Source: Aureococcus anophagefferens
Taxonomy: Eukaryota > Sar > Pelagophyceae > Pelagomonadales > Pelagomonadaceae
DNA: 64,000 bases
Direction of reading: 5' to 3'
Assembly (NCBI RefSeq): GCF_000186865.1
Contig: NW_008705569.1
Location: 811,307 to 875,306, forward strand
Below are positions 28,431 to 38,805 of the stretch, piece by piece. The notes beneath the pieces were generated by a model. The model saw only the letters and a program-made list of their open reading frames with translations. It did no database searches and had not been told where the DNA came from. The position numbers and the translations under genes were made by a program. Within the stretch, counting starts at the first letter, position 1. Every line of letters starts with the position of its first letter.

Positions 28431-30791
28431 TTACGTGAGGTCGATGAGGCTCCCCCGGCGCGGCGGCGGCTCCTGCTGGGAGTTGTCCGGCGAGAAGGTC
28501 AGGTCCATGACGTCGTCGGACGCGTCGCTCCGCGCGGACGGCGGCGCGGGCGGCGACGTGAGGTCCATGACGGAGCTCTCCGGCGTGTCGCTCGCCGGCC
28601 GCGCAGACGTCAGGTCCATGACGGAGCTGTCCGGCGGCGCGGGCGTCGCCGGCGGCGCGGGCGTGCGCGGCGGCGGCCGCGGGCTCGCCGGCGGCGGCTT
28701 CGGCGGCCGCGGGCTCGCCGCCGCCGGCTTCCGCGAGTCGAAGCCGAAGAGGTCCTCGTCGTCGTCGTCGAGGTCCGCGAGGAGCGACGCGCGCCGCGCC
28801 GCGGCGGTCCGCTGCTTCGTCACCGTCGGCGGCGTCGGCGGCGGCGCGGCCGCCGCGGGCGGCCGCCGCGGCGGCGACCGCGGCGGCGACGGCGCGCGGC
28901 CCGGCCGCGGCGGCGAGAGGAACGCGGCGATGGAGCCGCGCCCCCCCCGGGCGGCGGCGGCGCCGAGGGCCACGGGCGCCGCCGCGGCGTCGCCGGCGGG
29001 CGGCGCGGACGCGCAGGCGCACCAGCCGCGCGCGTGCGCCTTGGCGTGCAAAGCGGCGGCGACGTCGCGGCCGGAGGCGCACTCCGCCGTCGCCAGGCGC
29101 CCGAGCTCGTAGCGCGCCCCCGGGTTGACCTTGGCCACGAGCGACGGCTGGCCCGAGCAGAGCTGGCCGTTGCACGAGCTCCAGCCGTCGTACTGCATGG
29201 GGCCCGACTTCTCGTAGAGGCTGACGCTAGCCACGCCGCAGCGCTCCGCGCGGGCCATCCAGTCGTCCTTGGACAGCGGGCCCGCGCCGGTCCGCGCCGC
29301 GGCGTCGAGGGCGCAGAGCAGGGCCATGGGGCAGCTCCGGTCCCGGGGCACGTAGAGCTTGCGGGCTTTGCGGTCCACGAGGACCTTGGGCATCGGGGGA
29401 AGCAGCAGCCGCGCGACGAGCTCCCTCTTGGCCCCCGACGTCGCCTCGCCGACGGCCTCGCACAAGAGTTTCAACTGGGGGCCCGTGAGCTTGCCGAGGG
29501 CCGCGGGGTCCCGCGCCGTCCAGGCCGCGACGGCCGCCGCGGACGGGCCCGTCGTCGGCTTCTCGCGCTTCGGCGGAGACGCGGGCGTCGCGCCGGGCTT
29601 GCGCTTGCCGGGCGTCGTCGGCGGCGACGCCGGCAGCGCGGGCGCGTCGTCGAAGAAGCCCGCCCGCGCCGCGCGGTAGCGCTCCGCGACGAGGCGCGCC
29701 GTCGCGCGGACGTCGCGCGTCCGCGCGATCTCGACGCCCGACCGCTCCCGCGCGTCGACGGCCGCCGCGACGGCCGCGAGGTTCGGGTTGCCGCAGGACC
29801 CGACGCCGAGGCAGCCGCAGCCGCAGGCCGTGTGGACGTGGCGCGCCGGGTCGCCCTCGACGACGTAGACCAAGGCCGCGCCGCCGGGGAACCGGTCCGC
29901 GGTCCTTCGCATCGCGTCGTGCTGCTTCGCCCAGCGGCCGTCGCGCAGGCTGTCCGCGACGTCGACGGCCGACTTGCGCTCGAGGAGCATGGGGTAGACG
30001 CCGTCGACCCTGTCCCCGGCGAGGTCCGCGCGCCGCCGCGCGACGGCGTAGTCGCCGAAGCCCGTGGGCAGGCGCCGCGTCTCGTAGGCGACGCCTTCGT
30101 CTTTAAGAAACGTCGCGATCGTCGGCAGGTGGTGCGCGTCGCCGCCGCCCTCGCGCTCGTCGACGAGCACGACGACGTCGTCGGGCGACGGGGCGCCCGA
30201 GGGGCACCAGCTCCGGAGCGCGCCGACGGCGTCGCCGCCCGTGCCCCGGCGGTCGCGCGCGAGGACCGCCGCGGCCGCGCGGCCCGCCGCCGTGAGCTCG
30301 AAGGCGCAGCCGCCCTCGAGGTTGACGCGCGACCGCCGCTTGACGTACTTGAGCGCGCCCTCGAGGGGCGTCATCTGCGCCCAGGCGCCGCACGCGCCCG
30401 CCGCCATCGCCTCCAGGCTTCCGAAGCGCCGGCCGCGCTCCAGGAGGCCGTTCGCCTCGTCGACGAGCGCGCGCAGCGGCGCGGGCGACGTCGTCGCCTC
30501 GAGGCGCAGCAGCGCGGCCAACAGGGCGACGGCCGCGCAGGCGTACTTGCCGGGCTCCGTCGCCGTCGGGCCGCCCGCGGCCTCGAGCGCGGCCTCGAGC
30601 CTGTCGCCGACGGACTTGACGCGCCGCGCCTGCGCCACGCTCCGCAGCGGCTCCGGGTGGACGCCGATGCGGACCAGGGCCGTCACGGCCGACGTGCGCG
30701 CGGCGGCCTGGTGCTCGGCGCTGCGCAGCGTGTCCGCGTGGCGCCAGAGCGCGCGCACGAACTGGTCCCGCCGGTCGACGTGCTGGGACAT
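28431..30791 (-). CDS. MUS81: MUS81-like structure-specific endonuclease with SAP domain and C-terminal SIM-like repeats
   Basis: An intronless protein of 786 aa. A helix-hairpin-helix-like start (about 45-73, RRVKSVGDRLEAAL) precedes a winged-helix-like region (about 80-178). The ERCC4 nuclease core has VDERE (about 210-214), GDY and LLERKSAVDVADSLRDGRW (about 269-287), which contains the ERK..D catalytic signature of XPF/MUS81 enzymes. A SAP-like motif (LTGPQLKLLCEAV..., about 434-464) and a second winged helix (RKLYVPRDRSCPMALLCAL, about 477-575) follow. The proline-rich tail has three VMDLT motifs and a final LIDLT, each in acidic or serine context, typical of SUMO-interacting motifs. The family cuts 3' flaps and recombination intermediates with EME1. 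The order differs from animal MUS81, where the winged helix precedes the nuclease and a hairpin pair ends the protein. Confidence 0.85.
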   Translation of the reverse strand: MSQHVDRRDQFVRALWRHADTLRSAEHQAAARTSAVTALVRIGVHPEPLRSVAQARRVKSVGDRLEAALEAAGGPTATEPGKYACAAVALLAALLRLEATTSPAPLRALVDEANGLLERGRRFGSLEAMAAGACGAWAQMTPLEGALKYVKRRSRVNLEGGCAFELTAAGRAAAAVLARDRRGTGGDAVGALRSWCPSGAPSPDDVVVLVDEREGGGDAHHLPTIATFLKDEGVAYETRRLPTGFGDYAVARRRADLAGDRVDGVYPMLLERKSAVDVADSLRDGRWAKQHDAMRRTADRFPGGAALVYVVEGDPARHVHTACGCGCLGVGSCGNPNLAAVAAAVDARERSGVEIARTRDVRATARLVAERYRAARAGFFDDAPALPASPPTTPGKRKPGATPASPPKREKPTTGPSAAAVAAWTARDPAALGKLTGPQLKLLCEAVGEATSGAKRELVARLLLPPMPKVLVDRKARKLYVPRDRSCPMALLCALDAAARTGAGPLSKDDWMARAERCGVASVSLYEKSGPMQYDGWSSCNGQLCSGQPSLVAKVNPGARYELGRLATAECASGRDVAAALHAKAHARGWCACASAPPAGDAAAAPVALGAAAARGGRGSIAAFLSPPRPGRAPSPPRSPPRRPPAAAAPPPTPPTVTKQRTAAARRASLLADLDDDDEDLFGFDSRKPAAASPRPPKPPPASPRPPPRTPAPPATPAPPDSSVMDLTSARPASDTPESSVMDLTSPPAPPSARSDASDDVMDLTFSPDNSQQEPPPRRGSLIDLT

Positions 30792-31209
30792 GCTGGTGCG
30801 GTGTGTGTGGCGCCTCGGAGCGCTTCGCGGCGCGTACGCGTCGATGGAAGGCCTCAGAGCGCTGTTTGGCGCGTTCGAACGAGGCGCTACGGCCTCAGAG
30901 GCGTCGGCTCTGGCCTCAGACGGCGGTGCTCATCGGCTTCCGCCGCACCTTCGCGCAGGCATGCGGGCGTCAACATCGGCGTGATCGCAGCCGCCCGAGG
31001 ACCTCGCGAGCTGCTTGCCGCGCGCCTCGCTGGTGTAGAAGCGCGTCGCCTCGTGCCCGCGCATCGCACCCCGTGCGCCGGGTTGGTCCACCGGGACCCC
31101 CGCGGCCCCCGCGAGCACCTCCACAAACCACCAAAACCCACACCCCGCGCCCCGCGCGCCGCTTTCGCCTTCGGCGAGCCCGCGCGCTCTCCGCGACACA
31201 CAAAGCGCC
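30792..31209. promoter_or_regulatory. Divergent promoter region between MUS81-like and BRR2 genes
   Basis: A 418-bp region between divergent ATG codons. The motif GGCCTCAGA occurs three times in the same orientation (30850, 30891, 30912) within 72 bp. The half nearest BRR2 is rich in CCCC and CGCG tracts. A shared promoter is inferred from layout. Confidence 0.45.
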
Positions 31210-34200
31210 ATGGCCGAGGAGTTCGCGCGGAACCGGCAGTATGAGTACCGCGCCAACAGCAACCTCGTGCTCGAGGCGGACCGGGAGAACCGGCGGCGCA
31301 CGGACGAGCCCACGGGCGAGGTCGAGAGCCTCTTCGGGAAGATGGGCGGCCAGAAGATGGGCGACAAGCTGGGGCGGAACAAGGCGCCGGACCTCGAGGA
31401 GAAGGCGCGGCGCGCCAAGGCGAGCCGCGAGAAGCGCCAGCGCGGCGACGCCGAGGAGCACACGCGCGGCAAGCGGAAGCGGCGGTCCGGCGCCGAGGGC
31501 GACGACGGCGGCTCGTCCGGCGCGTACGAGCCCAAGACCAAGGAGGCGCGCGGCGCCTACGAGGCCATCCTCGCCGGCGTGCGCGGGGCCATGGGCGACG
31601 TGCCCCGCGACGTCCTAAGAGGGGCCGCGGACGAGGTGCTCTACACGTTGAAGGACGACCGGGTCAAGGACCCGGACAAGCACGTGCAGCTCGAGCGGCT
31701 CTTCGGCGCCAAGGTCGCCCCGGAGCGCTTCGCGGCCCTGGTGGCGTTGGGCAAGCAGATCGTCGACTTTGGGCTCGACGAGCAGGCGCGGGGCCGCGAC
31801 GGCGGCGACGGCGGCGACGACGGCGGCGCGCTCGACGAGGAGATGGGCGTCGCCGTCGTCTTCGACGAGGACGAGAGCGACGAGGAGGAGCAGGACGTCG
31901 ACGAGGTCCACAGCGAGGAGGACGACGACGACGCGGCGCGCGGCGTCGAGGCGGAGCACGACTCGAAGCTGCTCACGGGCGTCGAGGACGACGACGGCGA
32001 CGGCGACGACCATTTGTTGGACGTGCACGCGATCGACGCGCACTGGCTCCAGCGCGGCATCGGCGAGTACTACGACGACGCCAACGTGTCGGCGAAGCTC
32101 GCCGACGACGTGCTCGCCATCCTCGGGCCCGAGGGCGGCGACGACCGCGAGTGCGAGAACCGCTTGGTCATGCTCCTCGACTACGACAAGTTCGACTTCA
32201 TCAAGCTGCTTTTGAGCAACCGGCGCCGCGTGCTCTACTGCACGAGGCTCAAGCAGGCCCAGTCCGACGAGGACCGCAAGGCCGTCGAGGCGGCCATGGT
32301 CAACGACGTCGAGGGCGGCGGCGCGGCGATCCTCGAAGCGTTGCACGAGAAGGGCTCCGCGGAGACGTGGGCCCAGGACCGCGCGGCGGACTTCGCGTCG
32401 CGCACGCGCAAGGAGGCCGTGGGGCTGTCGAAGCTCCAGGGCGTGCGCCTCGACGACGACGAGGCCGCGAAGCTGCTCGAGGCCGAGGCGACCAAGATGG
32501 AATTGGACGGCGCGCCGGGCCACCGCGCGCCGAGCCAGGTCCTCGACCTCCAGTCGCTCGCCTTCGCCAAGGGCGGCCACCAGATGACGAACAAGCGCTG
32601 CGAGCTGCCGCCCAAGTCCTGGCGCGCGCAGAAGAAGGGCTACGAGGAGGTCCACGTGCCCGCCGTCGTCAACACGGAGGCGGCGAAGATTCCGCTGATC
32701 CCCATCGACAAGCTGCCGGCCTGGGCGCGGCCCGCGTTCGGGGGCATGAAGACGCTGAACACGATCCAGTCGAAATTATTGCCCGCGGCTTTGGAGGGGT
32801 CCGGAAACCTCCTGCTCTGCGCGCCCACGGGCGCGGGCAAGACGAACGTCGCGGTGCTCACGATGTTGAACTGCATGGCGCGCTACCGCACGTCCCCCGA
32901 CGACGACGCGTCGCTGGCCATGGACCTCGGCGCCTTCAAGATCGTCTACGTGGCGCCCATGAAGGCCCTCGTGCAGGAGTGCGTCTTGAACTTTGGGAAG
33001 CGCCTGGCGCCCTACGGCGTCAGCGTCAAGGAGCTCTCGGGCGACCAGTCGCTGACGTACCAGCAGATCCAGGAGACGCAGGTCATCGTGACGACGCCGG
33101 AGAAGTGGGACATCGTCACGCGCAAGGGCGGCGACCGCGCCTACACGCAGCTCGTCAAGCTCTTGATCATGGACGAGATCCACCTGTTGCACGACGACCG
33201 CGGGCCCGTGCTCGAATCCGTCGTCGCGCGGACGATCCGCCAGGTCGAGACGACGCGCGACGCCGTGCGTTTGCTCGGACTATCGGCGACGCTGCCGAAC
33301 TTCGCCGACGTCGCGACGCTCTTGCGCGTCGACCCGAGCAGCGGCTTGTTCTTCTTCGACAACTCGTTCCGCCCCGTGCCTTTGCAGCAGCAGTACGTCG
33401 GCGTCGCGGAGAAGAAGGCCATCAAGCGCTTCCAGCTCATGAACCAGATCTGCTACGAGAAGACCCTGGCCCAGGCGGGCCGGAACCAGGTGCTCATCTT
33501 CGTCCACTCGCGCGCGGAGACGGCGAAGACCGCCGCGGCGCTCCGCGACATGGCGCTCTCGGACGACACGATCTCGCGCTTCGTCCGCGAGGACTCCGCG
33601 ACGCGCGAGATCCTGCAGGAGGAGTGCGAGACGGCCAAGTCGGAGGCTCTACGCGACTTGCTGCCCTACGGCTTCGCGATCCACCACGCGGGCATGACGC
33701 GCGCGGACCGCAATTTGGTGGAAGATTTGTTCGCGGACAAGCACATTCAAGTATTGTGCTCCACGGCGACGCTGGCCTGGGGCGTGAACCTGCCCGCGCA
33801 CACGGTCATCATCAAGGGCACGCAGATCTACTCGCCGGAGAAGGGCAAGTGGACGGAGCTGAGCCCCCTGGACATCGTCCAGATGATGGGCCGCGCGGGC
33901 CGGCCCCAATTCGACTCCGAGGGCGAGGGCATCATCATCACGCGCCACTCCGAACTGCAGTACTACCTCTCGCTCATGAACCAGCAGCTGCCCGTCGAGT
34001 CGCAGCTCGTCAAGCACCTGCCGGACCACCTCAACGCGGAGATCGAGATGGGCTCCGTCCAGACCATCAAGCAGGCCGCGGACTGGATCGCCTATACCTA
34101 CTTGTACGTCCGCGCGCTCCAGGAGCCGGAGCGCTACGGCGCGACGCCCGACGACGGCGACGAGTCGTTGCTGCAGTACCGTCTAGATCTCGCGCACTCC

Positions 34201-37200
34201 GCGGCGCTGGTCCTCGACAAGCACAACCTGGTCAAGTACGACCGCAAGTCCGGCGGGTTAGCTATTACCGCCCTAGGGCGCGTCGCGGCGCACTACTACG
34301 TGTCCTACGCGTCCATGGCGACGTACAACGAGCACCTGAAACCGACGCTCTCCGACATCGAGCTCTTCCGCCTCTTCTCCTTCTCGGGCGAGTTCAAGCA
34401 CATCCACGTCCGCGAGGAGGAGAAGCTGGAACTCGCGAAATTGGCGACGCGCGTGCCCATCCCCATCAAGGAGTCCATGGAGGAGCCGTCGGCCAAGGTC
34501 AACGCGCTGCTCCAGGCCTACATCTCGAATCTGAGCCTGGAGGGCTTCGCGCTGGTCGCGGACATGACCTTCGTGCGCCAGTCGGCCGCGCGGCTCTGCC
34601 GCGCGCTCTTCGAAATCGCGCTCAAGCGCAAGTGGGCCGGCGTCGCGGCCAAGGCGCTGACGCTCTGCAAGATGGTCGAGCGCAAGCTCTGGCTCAGCCA
34701 GTCGCCCCTGCGCCAGTTCAAGGGCGTGCCCGAGACCATCGTGCGCAAGCTCGAGAAGAAGGAGATCCCCTGGGACCGCTACTACGACCTCAAGCCGCAG
34801 GATCTGGCGGAGTTGGTGAAGCTCCCGAAGATGGGCAAGACGCTCCACCGCCTCGTGCACCAGGTGCCGCGCGTCGAGCTTTCGGCCCACGTGCAGCCCG
34901 TGTCGCGCGGTCTACTCAAGGTCGACCTCACGATCACGCCCGACTTCATCTTCGACCCGAAGGTCCACGACTACGCGCAGACGTTCCACGTGCTCGTCGA
35001 GGACGTCGACGGCGAGCGCATCCTGCACCACGAGCCCTTCTCGCTGAAGCACAAGTTCAAGGACGAGGAGCACGTCGTCCAGTTCGCCATCCCCGTCGGC
35101 GATCCGCTGCCGCCGCAGTACTTCCTGAAAGTCGTCTCCGACCGCTGGCTCCACTCGTCCGCGGTGCTGCCCATCTCGTTCCGCCACCTGATCCTCCCGC
35201 GCAAGTACCCGCCCCACACGGAGCTCCTGGATCTGCAGCCGTTGCCGGCGACGGCGCTGGGCTCGCCGAAGCTCGAGGCGCTGTTCGCGGGCGACGGCCG
35301 GTACTTCAACCCGATCCAGACGCAAGCCTTCTCCGTCTTCTACGAGACGGACGACAACGCGCTCCTGTGCGCGCCCCACGGCTCCGGGCGCCTGGTGTGC
35401 TGCGAGTTCGCGCTCTTGCGCGCCGTCGTGCGCAAGCTCGCGGGCGGCGGCGCCGGCGGCGCGTGCGTCTACGTCGCGCCGCGGGCCGAGACCGTCGCGA
35501 GCCGTCTAGCCCGCTGGCGCGCCAAGTTCGCGCCGTTGGGCGCCGCCGTCGACGCGCTCACGGGCGACGTCACGTCCGACTTGCGGTTGGTGGCGAACTC
35601 GGAGGTCGTGCTGGCGACGGCGTCCCAGTGGGACGTGCTGAGCCGCCGCTGGAAGCAAAGAAAGGCCCTGCAGGGCATCGCGCTCTTCGTCGCGGACGAG
35701 CTCCACTGTCTCGGGTCGCCCGAGGGCCCGACGCTCGAGGTCGTGGTCTCGCGGACGCGCTACATGTCGTCCCAGCTGGAGAAGCCCGTGCGCGTGATTG
35801 GCTTGGCAGCGTCCGTCGCCGACGCGAAAGACGTCGCGGACTGGCTCGGCTGCTCGGCCCCGGGCAGCAAAAGGGTGATTCAACGTCGCTTCAACGTGAG
35901 TGTTCCGCGCGCGCGCGTTTCGAGAACATCACTCACGCTTCGAGAGCGCTCCGAGAGATGATCGCTCGTCCAAAAATCAGCCGAAACGAGCGGAAAACGA
36001 CCGAGATAGGAGCCTTTGAAGTTGGGAATTTCGCACCCTTGTGCTGCCCAGGCTCGGCCCCGGGCACGTTCTCGTTCCACTCCAACGTGCGGCCCATCCC
36101 CATGGAGCTCTTCCTCCACGCCTTCGACACGCCCCACTTCGCGTCGCGGTTGCTGGCCATGGGCAAGACGCTCTACAACGTGCTCAACCGCCACTCGCCC
36201 GCGGCGCCGGCCTTGGTCTTCGTCACGTCCCGGAAGCAGTGCCAGCTCGCGGCCATCGATCTGATGGTCCACGCCGCCGCGGACCCGCAGGCCGCGTCCA
36301 AGCGCGAGCGCTACATGGCGCTGGGCGACGACGAGCTCGGCGCCTTCGAGGACCCGGCCCTGCAGCAGACCCTGGCGCGCGGCGTCGCGTTCGTCCACGG
36401 CGGCCTGTCGTCCAACGACCGGGCCCGGGTCCTCGACTTGTACGCCCGGGACCTCGTCTGGGCGCTCTGCGCCCCGGCGGAGGCCTGCCGCGACGTCGAC
36501 GTGTCCGCCCACATGGTCGTCGTCATGGGCACGGAGTCCTACGACGCGAAGGAGCATCGCTACGTCGACTACGCCGTCGGCAGCCTGCTCGAGATGATCG
36601 GCAAGGCCGGGCGGCCGGGCGTCGACGAGGACTGCAAGTGCGCCGTGCTCTGCCACACGCCGAAGAAGGACTACCTCCGGCGGTTGTTGTACGAGCCTTT
36701 ACCGGTGGAGAGCCACCTCGACCACGACTTGCACGACCACGTGAACGCGGAGATCGTCACGAAGACCATCGAGAACAAGCAGGACGCGGTGGACTACCTG
36801 ACCTGGACCTTCTACTACCGCCGCCTGGCGCAGAACCCGAACTACTACAATCTGCAGGGCGGGTCGCACCGCCACGTGTCGGACCATTTGTCGGAGCTCG
36901 TCGAGAACATCGTGGGAGACTTGGAGGAGGCGCAGTGCGTCGCCGTCGACGACGAGATGGACCTGTCGGCGCTGAACCTGGGCATGATCGCCGCGTATTA
37001 CTGCGTCAAGTACACGACCGTCGAGCTCTTCGCGTCGTCCGTGGCCAAGAAGTCGAAGATCCCCGCGCTCTTGGAGGTCGTCTCGAACGCGGCGGAATTC
37101 GGCGACTTGGCCGCGCGGCACCACGAGGCGGGCGTCCTCGAGAAGCTGGCGCTCCACGCGAAGCACAAGCTGCCGAGCGGCGGCCTCGCCGCGCCCCAGG

Positions 37201-37955
37201 CCAAGGCGAACCTGCTGCTGCAGTCCCACTTCTCGCGCGTGCCGCTCTCGGCGGAGCTCCGCGCGGACCGCGACGGCGCGGTGGCCGCGTCCATCACGCT
37301 CCTCCAGGCGTTGGTCGACGTCGTCTCGAGCAACGGCTGGCTCGCGCCGGCGCTCCACGCCATGGAGCTCTGCCAGATGGTCGTCCAGGGCCTCTGGCAC
37401 GACGACCCTTCGCTGCTGCAAATCCCGCACGTCGACGGCGACACGCTCTCGCGCGCCGCGGCCGCGGGCGCCACGCTGGAGACGGCCTTCGACGTCCTCG
37501 ACCTCGAGGACGACGTGCGCGACAAAATCCTCGCCCTGGGGCCCGCGGAGATGGCCGACGTCGCGGAATGGTGCAACGACTTCCCGAACGTCGAGTTGCA
37601 GTACGCCGTCGACGACGCGGACGGCGTCGTCGCGGGCGAGCCCGTGTCGCTGACCGTGACGCTCGAGCGCGACGTCGACGACGACATGACGGACATCGGC
37701 CGCGTGCGCGCGGCGCGCTTCCCGGGCCTCAAGAAGGAGGGCTGGTGGCTCGTCGTCGCCGACGTGAAGAACAACGCGCTCCTCTCCATCAAGCGCGTGT
37801 CCCTGCTCCAGACGGCCAAGGTGAGCCTCGACTTCGTCGCGCCGGAGACGCCGGGCAACGCGGACCTCACGCTCTACTTCGTCTGCGACTCCTACCTCGG
37901 CTGCGACCAGGAGTACGAGTTCGCGCTCGCCGTGCAGCCCGGGACCGACGAGTAA
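31210..37955 (+). CDS. BRR2: BRR2 / SNRNP200 spliceosomal RNA helicase (U5 snRNP)
   Basis: Exons 31210-35851 and 36052-37955 give 6546 nt, 2181 aa, the usual length for BRR2. The start MAEEFARNRQYEYRANSNLVL and the DEPTGEVESLFGKMG string are diagnostic of the family. The N-terminal cassette is intact: APTGAGKT (about 536), MDEIH (about 654), LSATLPNF, and RAGRPQFD of motif VI. A Sec63-like module follows. The C-terminal cassette is degenerate: APHGSGRL in place of the P-loop, ADELH and AASVADA. A second Sec63 module completes the protein. BRR2 unwinds U4/U6 during spliceosome activation. The gene is itself split by introner B5, at a point encoding the conserved D-W-L-G-C-S-A-P after motif III, using a GC 5' splice site. 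Confidence 0.95.
35860..36051 (+). mobile_element. Introner, family B (copy B5), inside BRR2
   Basis: A 192-bp element from CCGGGCAGCAAAAGGG to GTGCTGCCCAG, flanked by the perfect 8-bp repeat GCTCGGCC (35852-35859 and 36052-36059). It is in sense orientation. The exactly restoring intron (35852-36051, 200 nt) has GC at the 5' end, phase 1. An internal AACGTGAGTG looks like a strong GT site, but using it would add 44 nt and break the frame. Confidence 0.94.
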
Positions 37956-37974
37956 ACAAGCCTTCGGACGAGTG

Positions 37975-38748
37975 TTAGGTGGCCGCGACGGCCGCGGCGA
38001 GGAGCGGCTTCGCGATGGCCGGCGCCGCGGCGATGGCCGCGGCGAGGTCGCCGGGGGGGAACGTGCCAAAGAGGACGTCCGTCGCGCCGAGCGCGCCGTC
38101 CTCGGCGACGGCGACGGACAGCGTCGCGTCGACGCGCTCGTCGGCCGTCGCGTCCGCGGCGAAGGCGCCGCCGAGGACGTGGACGGCGACGACCACGGGC
38201 AGCTTCGCGACGTCCAGGGTCAGGGGCGCCGCCGTCGCGGGCGCGAGCGAAAAGGCCGTCGCCGCGTCCTCGCCCGCGACGGCCTCCGTCGCGGGCAGCT
38301 CGGCGCTCGCCACGGCCGCGCGGACGGCGATGGACGCGGCCTCGAGGGCGGACCCGTCGTCGGCGAGGACGACGACGTCGACGGCGACGCGCCACGCGAG
38401 CGCCGCGGCGATGTGTAAGCTCGGCGCCGCGCTCTTTCGCCACGGCTCCAGCGCGTCGCGGAGCCGCCGCGTGAGCGCGTCGCCGCGCCGCTGCCGCGAC
38501 CGGTCGTCCTCGCGGTCGCGCGTCGCCGGCGACCACTCGGCCAACACGTCGACGTCGCCGCAGGCGCCGCCGACGGCCTCGCCGACGCTCGCCGTCACGG
38601 CGCAGAGCACCTCCGTGCCGCGGCCCAGGCCGCCGCCGACGACGACGCGCGCCGAGCCGTAGGTCTGCGGCAGCACGTGCCGCTCGACGTCGACCTCGCG
38701 GAAGTCGAGCGGCCCGCGGCCGTCGGCGCGGAGGCTGAGGCTCGCCAT
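37975..38748 (-). CDS. Exosome core subunit of RNase PH fold (RRP42/43/45-like)
   Basis: An intronless protein of 257 aa. RADGRGPLDFREVDVERHVLPQ, then YGSARVVVGG and GTEVLCAVTASVG, are the opening strands of the RNase PH fold found in the six-subunit exosome ring. The middle has WRVAVDVVVLADDGSALEAASIAVRAAV, matching the family's VD..VL..DG...DA....A.AAL motif. The phosphate-binding arginines of active bacterial RNase PH are not evident, as expected for eukaryotic ring subunits, which are structural. It would act in 3' to 5' RNA decay and processing in nucleus and cytoplasm. The stop is 20 bp from the convergent BRR2 stop. RRP42 is the favoured paralogue but not certain. Confidence 0.75.
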   Translation of the reverse strand: MASLSLRADGRGPLDFREVDVERHVLPQTYGSARVVVGGGLGRGTEVLCAVTASVGEAVGGACGDVDVLAEWSPATRDREDDRSRQRRGDALTRRLRDALEPWRKSAAPSLHIAAALAWRVAVDVVVLADDGSALEAASIAVRAAVASAELPATEAVAGEDAATAFSLAPATAAPLTLDVAKLPVVVAVHVLGGAFAADATADERVDATLSVAVAEDGALGATDVLFGTFPPGDLAAAIAAAPAIAKPLLAAAVAAT

Positions 38749-38805
38749 AGCTCTCGGCGAAGATCAGCGTGCCCTCAACATGCCTCTCGGATGCAACACA
38801 CACCC

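Noticed and set aside
35890..35905. AACGTGAGTG inside introner B5 as the 5' splice site
   Set aside because: It is a good consensus donor, but using it would keep 44 nt of target and element and shift the BRR2 frame; the GC at 35852 restores the conserved protein exactly.
32151..37955. Long alternative forward frame overlapping BRR2
   Set aside because: Only its last part, after 36052, is real coding, as the second BRR2 exon. The rest is an off-frame reading of exon 1 rich in Arg and Pro.
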